Positions 37,990 through 49,900 of a DNA stretch of 64,000 nucleotides are shown piece by piece; position 1 is the stretch's first letter, and each line of letters starts with the position of its first letter. Under the pieces are notes generated by a model, which was not told where the DNA came from, made no database searches, and was given only the letters and a program-made list of their open reading frames with translations. Origin of the DNA: Elmis aenea (Eukaryota; Arthropoda; Insecta; Coleoptera; Elmidae); NCBI GenBank assembly GCA_947652605.1, contig OX393579.1:20419674-20483673 (forward strand), read 5' to 3'. A program made the translations under genes and the position numbers.

Positions 37990-40900
37990 GTTAGTATTGA
38001 TATGGCTTTCTAAAATTATTATTTAATAATATTGGCAGACTAAATGAAGTATATAATTATTTTTAAATGCATACACTGACTAAACTGTAGTTTTAGGCTA
38101 AAACTACAACTCCCTTGTGATGTTTTAATTAATGCAATCGATAATTAAATAATGTTGCGGCCGAAAAGCAGTTTTACTTGTTTTAAAATTATGTCAAAGT
38201 CATAAAATTTGCATTATATATGTGCATTGAATTTTAATTGTTTTGGATAACATGTAAAGCTGCGGGCGTCTGCGCCTGCCACTGCTGTAAACATTTTGCT
38301 TCTTGCGTGTTGATACCAGTGGCGTAGCAATGTACACACAATTAATTTTGTTAGTACCACGCATTGCGCTAAACAGCCTCTTTATTACTGAAAATGTAAA
38401 ATTTATTAAGCAAAATGATATCTATTTTCTATTCAGAGCAGTGGCGTAGCTACGTATGTGTAAACAAAACAAATAAAATGTTGCATTTTAAAATTTTATT
38501 CGGGCACTTTTTTAAAAGCTTTGTGATTGCATAAAATCAAAGTCAAGATTTGCCTAATAGCAACTAAACTTGAGTTTAGTAAAACCAAGTTTGTCCAGGA
38601 TAAAAACAAAGCTCGAGTGTAATTCGGTACGATAACTGCACGAATAAATTATAACCTTCAAATAATAACTGACAAAACGTCAAATCTTTTACTTAGTTAC
38701 AACCAAATAAGTCGGTTGCATGGTAACAAAGTTACATGCAAAAATACAAGTGGATATTTAGTTAGGTACCTTTTTATCCGCTGTCATAACGACAAAACGT
38801 GACGTCATTATGGAGAATTTAACATATATGAGTGTAGTTATCAGCAGTAAAATATCACGCTCTTGTGTTTTTGCTGACAAAATTTTGTATTAATTACGAT
38901 GGTTTGTTGCTTGGTAACATCATGTGACGAAATTATTAAATCACGATCGCTAAGCACGAAGGATTTAAAGCTGCGTTCACATATAAAAGTATTGCATTGT
39001 ATTGTAGCGTAATAAATTGTATTGTAACGTGCCTGCAAGAGTAGCGTTCACATAGAGGTATTGTAGTGTTTGTACATTAAAGGCGATTACCACGCGCATC
39101 CGCATCGTTAATCCACTGTGATTGGTTCTTGTTATGGGGTAATGCAAGAAGCTTGGATCTTGCAAGGTCGTACAACACGGCTTGCAACGCAATTCCACTA
39201 CTTTGCTTATGTGAACGCTAGCATTTGATATTCATAATTCATATACTTAACTTTGCTTACGCTACAATACAATACAATACTTTTCTATGTAAACGCAGTT
39301 TTAGTCTTTTAATTTGTTACACACAAGCAACAAATCTTGTGTATTTGAATTTCAAAAAAATCAAACAAACCCATAAGCACCTGATATTTTTGATTAAACA
39401 ATTCATGAACAATACAAAACAGTTTGTAGCTATTATATTACTATTGGCATTAAATAGTTGGCCGGTGTCAAGGTGTCATGTTATGAAATTTAAAATATTT
39501 ATGTCAAGTATTTTGTGGTTGCCATGACAAAACAAAAGTGAAAATCTTTCTAGGGATTATTATTATCATAATATGGATAACGAACGTTATCTTTTCTTCA
39601 TTTGACCGTTAAATCGATGCTTTTTTGCATTTATATTAACATAGATTGTCGTAGTAAAAGGGTAACGTATGTTAAGGGACTTTTTTTACTAAGTAATTTT
39701 TTTATGTGCCTAGCAATCTTTAGTTTGTAAAATACTTTAGATGTCTAGCCTTTCAACTTTAGTCGCACTTGAAAAAACTCAGTTGGGCTAGTAACAGGGC
39801 TGTTGTGTAACGTTACACAACGTATCTCCTAAATGATACTTAAGTACTTAAAATAACTGGCCCCTTAAATTTTTATGAGATTTGGAATTTAACAACAAAC
39901 AGCTATTGTTATTACAATAACTCACTTGAAAACATTGACATTCAATTAAGTGGCATTTTTATATGAATTAAAATGTTTTGTTTCCACAATAGATTAATAT
40001 TATTAAACTCTGGTATTCTGTTTACCTCCTGTCCCCTTTTTTTATGTATCCAATATTTTTGTGTACATAATTTATAGCATCCTGTGATATTTACTCACGC
40101 TAGTGAAATACGTTGGACTGCTTTCGTTTTTGTAAAATAAAAGTTAAACCTTTTTCGATTTAAATATTACCTGCAAAATAATGACCCATCATGTAAATAC
40201 GCTTTTTTAAAGAACGCCACTGTTATTTTGGTGGTTTATGTGATATAAAATTGTCACTATAAAATGTTTCTCGTCTAGACTAATTATATTTTCATGGCTA
40301 AGTATCTTTGCACAACAGTCCTTAAAATTCGGATAACAAATCCTTAGTATAAAAATATTTTTTTTTTGAGAAACGACTAAACTTTTTATATATTATGTAT
40401 GTAGTTGAAAGATATAGGAATAATAAATACAAAATATCAAGGTTGTTGGAACAATATCAAAATATATCAAGAAATTTTATTTAATGGAGTTTCAAATATT
40501 CAGAAAATAAACGAATAATGAACGGTGGCTGACATTTGAAACATTTAATTTATCGATCTTTTTCTGTGTTTAAAAAAAAAAGCTGCTGAAAAGTGAATTT
40601 TACATATTCGCCAACACTAGTAGTTTCAGCCGAATGATTTTCTATGACGCTACCAGCGATTTGGCATGGTATCAGGACATTTACGTTAGCATTCGATTTG
40701 GGCACATATTCAATAAACCATAATTTTTATAAAAGTAAAAAAATATATTTATCGTATAGGACCTTACCGAGAATATTAGTAGTGACACGAATGAAAATGT
40801 GCGTATAGTCAAACTACCTCCAATTTATTTATGTGCATATACAGGTACAGGTAGGGTTTTTCGGATCCGGGTACCCGGATTCGGATTCGCCGAATCCTAT

Positions 40901-43900
40901 AGCAAATATTCGGATTCGATATTCGGTCTAAGATTCGACGAATCTCGAATTAGGTCTCATTAATGCTAACACAACTTCAGAGAAAATACTTAATTTTGCA
41001 ACAAATATTACGAAACGATTGTTTGACGGAGAAGACAAAAATGAAGAAACCGAGCATTCAACAGAGGGTGATTGCGGAATATTGCAGATGACGTTCAGTT
41101 GTTAACGATGGAAGAAGAGCTTAATCATATATTGGAAACGGTAAAATGCCTTATATTACCAAAGTCTCAAGATAAATTTACCTACTTAAAAAAAAATGCA
41201 TTATTTTCAAATGCCAAAATTAGAACGAACTATTTAGAAAAAGTATATCGAGCAATCATAACAATTAAACCAAGGTCAACCAATTCAGAGAGAACTTCTC
41301 TGAAGATGAAGCAAAAAAATAACCCTGATTTTTATCTTAAGATTTTGCATTTTTTTAGGTTATTTCGCTTATTTTTGAAAATAGACATACAAAACATTAT
41401 ATCATTGTAAAGAGAAAAAAATAATCTTTAAATCAGTCATCACCTACTACGATTGCCATTCAAAAAAAAGTTGTTTTGTCAAATATCTCGCACGGTAATT
41501 CATTAAAAAAAATCTGACTGTTGCCATCTTATAGCAAACCAAATCTACAAAACTTTTTTCCTTTGGCGTTTTTGTGTATTCGCAACAATAGCCGAGATAT
41601 TTAAGTTTAAAAATTTTGATCGATTTCGGTTTTTTCGTTATATCACGCAAGCCATGGATTTTTTAAACAAAACAAGATCTGGTTATACACCCCTAAATAG
41701 CTAACTTTTGTCCCATTTGATCAACCTTGTATTTTCATTATTTACGGAGATAGTAATAGTGTCCCATGGAAAAGTGAAACACCCTGTATACTAATATACT
41801 TGTTATTTTACTTCATACTTTAAGACTTTAACAATGAAATACAGTGCCATTTTAACTAATTGAAGGCCGTGTTAGTAAAACCCATTGATGCGCTACTGAC
41901 AAAACTGACAACCGCTGACAAATATTGTAAACATTGTACAATAATTTTTATGGCACTACAATTCATTTAATTTTAGAACTGGATTCGGATCCGGATTCGG
42001 ATTCGTAAAATAATTGTGGATTCGATTCGGATTCGTCGAATCCAAAAAGACCGAATCTTCCCAAACCCTAGGTACAGGGTGTCCCCGTTATCACCGCAAA
42101 TATTTTAAGTGGTGATTGAAGACCTTTTTCTAAGAAAAAATTTCAATTAAGACTTTTTTCTAAAATCAAATGCTAAGCAGATGTCAACACGTACGATATC
42201 AATTTTATCGTAAAATACCTTGCAATTTTTTAATAAAGCATGAAATTTTCTACAAAATTGGTTGTAATTATGGTCTACAGGCAATGGTTTAAAAGTTATA
42301 AAGCAGTTTGTACAAAAAAATGTTAAAAATTTAAAAGCTTTAATTGTTTCGTAGACTTTGTTTGCAACCGCTGTATCTTTAAAACGAAAGGTTGTACAAA
42401 AAAACGGACGGCCCATTCCGGATAGCAAATTTTGTGGGCTACAACTTTGGCCCAGTGAAGTTTTCGGAAAATCAAACCGATTTTCAGGAAAAGCTGCAAA
42501 TAAAAACAAATCCAAGAAATAATGTTTTGTTTTTAAAAATGCTTTTAAAGAGAGTGTATATTATGACATTTCTCGAATTCCTTAAAAAGTGTTGATTGTC
42601 ATATTTAATAAAATGGTTATCACAAACAAAGAAAAACAGGTCATATCAAAGAATTTATAGCTGGTTGCAAATTATTCAATTAATCACGATCAATTAATGC
42701 CAAAGTAACAGTTTTAACAAAACAACAACAAAAGTGTTTTGTTTTTATTTTTTTTTCTATAAGGCTATTTGATTAAAAAATTGGACCAAATGAATTTTTC
42801 TCAAATTTTTATGGTAAAATATCATTTTAGATATTAAGTGTCATATATCATTGAAATCAGAAGACAAAATGCTATCCGACTATGAGATTAAAATTTTTTC
42901 GCCGTATTTAAAAAAAATGAAGATGATGTGTCTGAAGAGATGAGACGTTGTTGGAAATTTTATGTTATCTTAAAATACATATAAAGCGTAAAAATTTGCC
43001 GTGGAGAAGTGCTTCCAGATTGTCGATATCTTAAAAAATAGAGAAAATAGGGCAAAAAAAACGAAAATCAATTTATTCAGTTTTTCTTGAATAACTTTTG
43101 AACTAAAACAGCTATGAAAATGTTCTTTGCACATATTTGATGAGGATCTAATTTCGCAACTTTGCCCAAATTTAACCGACCTCGTTAGCGAGATCCCCAT
43201 GCATTTACTCGAATTTGGGACACCCTGTATATCTAAAATTTAATTTGTTTAAATAAAAAACTTAAACAAAGGAGTGAGCCTGACTTCGTTAACACCCGGT
43301 ATGCTATAACCAGTGGTGAGCTATGAAATTTTTAACAAAGGGCTCGCTCATAGTTAAATAAAAACAAAAAAATTGTGTTAATTATATGTTGAAAAAAAAA
43401 TGGTATTTTAAATTCAAACGTGAATAATCGAGTGATTGTACATAATTCAAAAAATTCTATTGTGCGACGGGTTATTCTAAATTTAATCGTCATTGCTTGA
43501 TAGGCATGACCTGGTCGCTTTACAAATGTATGTAATGACAATGATTTTAAGATATATTTTTTCTTGAGAAAATGGTTAACAAGGAGAACAAGGGGCTCGC
43601 AAATTAAGGAATAATTTAACAATGGGCTCGCGCGAGCCCCCGCGAGCCTACAGCTCACCACTGGCTATAACATAGAACATAGCATACACCAGTGCAGCTG
43701 GATTCTGTAACTTTGGATTTAACGGAAATGCAAGTTCATTACTACCTTGTTAATATGACCCACTTCTACGAAAAGCGATGCTCTAACCCACCGGTGGTAA
43801 CTCACGGCGGGTTTACCCAAGTTAAAACCTGTATCTACTATTTTAGGAAAGTTAGTACAGAAAATCCTACTGCGCACGTTCACAAGTGAAATGTGCTTAA

Positions 43901-46900
43901 CGCGTATTTGTTTAAAAATTACCGCCATGTAACTTTGTACACTCTGTCTTACGTTAAAGAATTTATGGTAGTTTTTTTTTTAAGTTTTGATGCGTTTTGT
44001 TCCTATTTTTATATTACACAACGATTTTGTTAAGTTTCTTATTTTATAGTTTGTTTACTGAATTAATTTTGTTTCAATGGTCGTCAGCACTTTGGGTGGG
44101 TATTTTTTAAATTCGGCCAGTGATGTGGTAAAGTAATTCTATTTTGTTTAGTTGATTTCATTTATTTATTGCACTATATACGTTACAAACAAATATACCA
44201 TGTTATTTATATATTAAGCTGGACTGTGAAATTAAAATTGGCGAATAATACACAAAGATATGACAAAACTTAATTTTGATATAATTTTGTGCATCTCGCA
44301 AGTTACGTTTGCATATTTCTTAATGTTGCGTTTATTCTTTTCTTCGTTCCACCATAAAATATGTGTTAGATGGGCCATCATTCTGAAAGAATGTAAAAAT
44401 ACCAATATACTGTCATGCGAATAATATACATTACTAGTTTACATGAGGTATTTATTTACTTGTTGAATGAACACAATATAATATTACGGTTTTAAAAATG
44501 TAACAAATTAATATCAATTTGTAAAATAAAAGATTTACTGTACTTACCAAAGCGCTATTTCGTCGCTTCGTTCCTAAATTTACTTATATCCAACACACTT
44601 AATTATTGTTAAAAATAGTTTCTTTTTTAATTCAACACAAATACAACACTCCAAAAATTTACTTAAATATAACATTTCACCCCCAATCATTAAATGTTAT
44701 TGAGTATTGAGTAAACAAGTCGAAATGACAGGGTTTTAGCCTTAAACGCGGCTGTCGAGCCGGTTTCACGCGAATTACGTCTAGCATTTACGGTTAGGGT
44801 TCATCCTTGGTCCTCAGAAGAAACGGAATATCAACTACCCGAATTGGGAAGTCACCACTAACGCGTGGTGTTTACGCTGGTGTTTAAAAGTTACGGAATA
44901 AGGGGGCAGGGCTGTCCGACTTCTGTGTAGGTGCGGGTCATTTTTTTTTTCCCTCTAAAGTTTAAGCGGGCTACAACTGAGTATGAATTCTAGAAGCTAA
45001 ATATTATGTATAAATCGTGTAAACGATTTTTTGTAAGATGTTCGGTCACAAAAGTTCTTCTGAGGGCCGGATATGGCCCGCGTGTCGCCAGTTGGACAGA
45101 CTATGGCTCAGACGAGTAGTTGTTCTTTAGCGTTTGTAGTTTTGTATTTTTTTCTTTATCTTAATCTATTTTAATAAGTCAACGATTATAAATGATTTTT
45201 TAATGATTTATCTTTACTGAAAAAGATTAACACAGTAAAAGTTAGTGGAGAGGAAAGTCTTATGGTACTTCTAAGTAACACTTTAAAGTGTTTACTGTAA
45301 ATAACAAATATTTGATAAAATTTTGTCGTTTTTAGCTGTAATACCGGTATTAAACACTTAACATATAACACTTACATTTTTCTACCACAAAAAACTTTCT
45401 TTGTACTTTAACAAGTGATTTGACTTTGAGTAAACCACTAAAATTATTAGTTTAAATAATAAATTATTAGATTTTAATTTTGGAACCTTTTTCGTAAGAA
45501 AGTTGGTATTATACAATTTTTAAAGAATTTTTATGGTTGGTCGTGATTAATTCCAAGGGGATTTAATTTTTTTACAGATGTAAAAATATTTGTACAGTAA
45601 TACTAATAATTGGATAAATATATAGTGGGCGTGTTCAGGTAAAACACAAGCTATAGATAATTGCTTTTTATATTAAGCTAATAATATTCTTATCCCGAGG
45701 CTCAGTCACATAAACCAAGTAATTACAGAATTAAGTCGATTTTATCTTAAGCGTTAACTTAAAAGTCTTGTCGGTATTGTGACCTATTGTGTTAATAGTT
45801 GCGATTGCCAGTTTTAAATTAAAAACAAATGTTGCTTTATGTTTAAAGTTTCTTATGCAATCAAACGGAATACTTTTGTTGTTTTTAAATCGACTATTAA
45901 ATATGATTCGTTTTTCTTCTTTGACATTATTCGCTATTTTTCGGTCTGAGGGTAAGATTTCATTGTTAAACCCTTTCTATTTTACTTAAAATAATCTTCA
46001 ATAAGTTTAGTGTTGGTGTACTTAAAAAAAATTGAATAAAAAGATCTTGGATGAACAATAGTATTAGTAATAATTCAAAAGAAAAATTATCTTGCCCTGT
46101 TTTACAATTGTTTTAACATTGCCACGTAACACGGTTGGTTGACTTTATAATTCAATAAGTAGTGTATGCAAATATTATTTTTAAAAAACAGTGAGGTAAC
46201 AAAACATCTACGTAGACTTTACTTTATAGTTTAAAAAAACAATGATACTTAAGCAACGTCATATGAATTAAGCGTCTTGCGTGCTATCTTTGCGAAGGCG
46301 TATCGCTTATTACAGAACCGGATTAAGTACGTTTCGGAGGTCAGTTTTGAGTGGGGACTTCCTAGCCTTGCATTTACAAATTTGAAGTCGGCTTTTATTG
46401 TCGATTGTCGCGACAGCATTACATAATAAATAGAGGTTAGATTCAATCTTCACACATCGTCGAATACAGTCGCGAGATTTGACAACGAATGTTTTATGAA
46501 TCATTCGGGGTCGAATATACAGGGTGGTCCAAATTCGATTGGATTGCATGGGCATGGAAGCATGGGTATCTCGGTCAATATTTCAGATAGAGAAAGGGTT
46601 AAATTAGCAAAAATGTGCAGTTTTTTTGAGACAAACTCAGAACCGTTTTCAAAAATAGTCTATCATTTCCGGTTTTCGAGTTATTGAATAAAAAGTGTTT
46701 TTATATCCGTTTTTGTTGTAAATATCGAAAATATTTATGGAGATTATTTTTAGATATTTTTTTGTATGTACGTATATAGTTATGTACAAAACGGTAAAAA
46801 ATTTATTACAATAGTTTTGTGTGTATCGTTGTAACCTGATTAACTTTTTTTTAAATCTCTTACCATTTTGTATCATTTTCAAAGCCTACTAATGTAAATT

Positions 46901-49900
46901 AATTAAAACTGTATGCTTTTAAAACCAAATTGTTTTTTTGCGATTTTCTTAAAAATTTTGTTATGTAATTAAGGGTATTGGGTATAAACATTTTAGTGCG
47001 TTGAAAAGAGAAAAAAAAAACTTTAAACCGTATAAAAAATATGTATGGTGCCATTTAAAAAAAAACAAATATGGTGCAGTAACTCCTAAAAAAAAATTTG
47101 ACATAACAATATTTTGGGAAATACTGTATCAAACAATTTTTATTTAAAACTTTTTTGATAACTCTTTCCAATAACAAAATAAGTGGGGATGTCTTAAGTG
47201 ATGCCTCACCCTGTATGTATTCCTATCAAACAGCAATATAATAGCATGTAATTTTCTCTTAATGAAATAGGCCATAATTTTCAAACCTTATTCCAATGAA
47301 CTAAGTTTGACATGTAATTTAGTAAACAAATGCAAACATTTATTGTTTTCAAACTCCTTTGTTTTGTTCAAGTTTAACAGATTTTTTCTTTCTTTATATC
47401 GTAAATCGACAGCACTATAAAAACCTATACAGTGTGGTCCACATAGAAGAGGCACTATTGGGATCTCCGTAAACGATAAGAGCTACAAAGAAATTTAAGC
47501 TACACAAATTGTTTCTCTTTCTGAGACCTATTCGGTGATGCTTTGATGTTTTTAAAAAGTTCCATGACACGCTAGGTAATAAACAAAAATTCAAAATGGG
47601 CATTTAAAAAAAAATCGTAAGTAACTTAGTTATACTTGTGGCACAAAAACATTTATGTGTAAGAAGTTGTAGATTTTACATTAGTTAAAGTAGATTTTCT
47701 TACGCACTATAAAACGAAAACATTCATTTGTTTCAATATTGTTTAAATTCACGGTACTCCGTAGCTCCATAGGAACTTTTTGATGAATTGTGTTTGTTTT
47801 AAGCGTAAATATTAAAATAAAGACAATAAAGGTCCACACACACCGCCGCGATCTCGACGCGGTCGCGGGCGCGGTCACGATAATTGGTAACCAAGGCTAC
47901 TAATATTAAGGTCTCCACAGACCGACGCGGTGGCGGTGGCGGTGGCGGTCAGATTTAACCTTAGTGAGTGAGTGAGTGCGTGCGTGCGTCCCACTTGTTT
48001 CCTAAAGGTGCATTTAAATCAGAGCGAACAGAACCGAACGAACGAACGAACGGGTTTTTAGGTATTCGTTCGTTCGGTCGTTCTCTGTGCAATGCAATGT
48101 GAACGAACATTCGCATTCGTTGATGATCCGCGCTAGTGTGAAAACCTGAAAACAAACCATGTCGGATAGAGAATTCGCTAGCTACAAAATGCACCATGCA
48201 AATCGAGCACGAACTTCCTTTGATGATTCGCTTGTTTACCGACACGCGACGGAACCTGTGCGAACGCGAACGAATTCGTTCGCTCGCCTTCGCTTCGCCA
48301 TGCAAATTGCGCGAGCTTGACCGAACGAATTCGTTCGTTCGCTTCTGTTCGCTCTGATTTAAATGCACCTTAAGGTTACATCTGACCGCCACCACCACCG
48401 CGTCGGTCTGTGGAGACCTTTATCGTGACCGCGCCCGCGACCGCGTCGAGATCGCGCCGGTGTGAGTTGACCTTAAACCTTATGTTATTGATAAGAGGGG
48501 AAAAAATGCTTTTTCATGAGGTCATAACCAACTGTTTCCATTAAAACAATTTAATTTATCTAAGAGTTTAAACAATATTGAAACAAATGAATGTTGTCAT
48601 GTTACAGTGCGTTAAAAAATGTACAACTTTTTCCCCAAAAATATTTTTGTACCATCAAGTATAACCGAGTTATTAAAGATTTTTTTTAAATGTTCATTTT
48701 GATTTTTGTTTGTTATCTAGCGTGTCAAAGTGCCATGGAACTTTTTTAAAACATTACATTAAAGCATCACTGAACAGGTCTTAAGAAAGGGGAACAATTT
48801 GTCTAACATAAACCTTTTTGTAGCTCCTACCGTTTACGAGTTTCAAATAGTGGCCCTTCTATGTGGACCACCCTGTATATCATCGAAAAGGTTTTTTTTT
48901 AGGCTACAGTCAACTATGGTCGCTATTTAAAAACACGTACGTTTGGTCTTATTTTAATCACAACTAACTTAAAATTATCTAAAACATTTATATTATACAA
49001 CTTTTTGTTCTACCTGCCATAGTTAAAAAGATATTAATTTTTGTTTCAAAATTTTTTTGATTTTCCTGTTTTTTTTTTTGAAAATTGCTAATAGTGGTTT
49101 AAAGTTAATTTTTTTAAGGCGATTTATCCGTAAAACTACCGTGTGTAATGGCCGCTTTAAATTCTGAAGTCGTGGAATGATCGTTTCCCTGAGACCTGTC
49201 CTGATCGAATCTTAACTAAACTACTTTAAATATACGAGTAGGTCAACTTATGTAAACCTATTAGTCATTTTTACAAAAATCTTGTTTAAATTATTTTAAC
49301 ATGCCGCTAATTTTCTAGCTAAACATTTTAAAAATACACAGCCACCTTGCAAACTTTACATATGCATGTGTGTGTGTATTTCTGTATTTGAATATACATA
49401 TGTACGTTGGCTCAACTTTCTTACAGTGATATAAATGAAAAACTAGCTGTTTATACAGTTTGTACGTGTACATTTTTTGAAATATGTTATTTTCTCTATC
49501 TTTAGAAATTTATCAGGAAGTATATAAATAGAATGATGTAACTCTGATTTCAAGGTTGTTTTTGATTTTTTATCAGTGGTGGGTACAAAAAAAGGTTATG
49601 GGTCCACCTTTCTTACTTTATTAAATTAAACATTCAAACTAAGATAATGGCCAGTAAAATTAACTGCTAAGTTCTAGGGTTTTTATGCCAGCACTATTGA
49701 AAGACTAAAACCGCCCGAATAAATAAAAAATATAATAACTTAAGTAAGTATTTTGCCTTGAAAACTGAAATTTAGGTTTATATCTGAGCTTTTGAGTTTT
49801 TAACTCAAATTAAATAATTTTTGTAGTTCAACAATATTTAAATTGATGTACTAATGAATAAATTATTTAAAAAAATATTGTCGTACGAATAAATTTCCAA

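Larger units (their letters stand above)
47831..48471. mobile_element. Second layer: palindromic MITE with GACGCGGTCGCGG words, TAA duplication
   Basis: AGGTCCACACACACCGCCGC at the left (from about 47830) pairs with GCGCCGGTGTGAGTTGACCT at the right. TAA flanks both ends. The GC-rich subterminal words (CGACGCGGTCGCGGGCGCGG and complement) pair. The TAA duplication points to PIF/Harbinger mobilisation. Confidence 0.8.
47428..48878. mobile_element. Outer layer: TATACAGGGTG foldback
   Basis: ACAGTGTGGTCCACATAGAA at the left pairs with TTCTATGTGGACCACCCTGT at the right. The arms run inward about 400 nt (for example ATTTGTTTCAATATTGTTTAAA at 47727 against its complement near 48570). The interior holds three more palindromic elements centred on nearly the same axis. 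Confidence 0.85.

Noticed and set aside
47961..48398. 145-codon minus-strand open frame
   Set aside because: It crosses the boundaries of nested palindromic MITEs and its composition comes from CGAACG and ACTCAC word repeats; no protein similarity.
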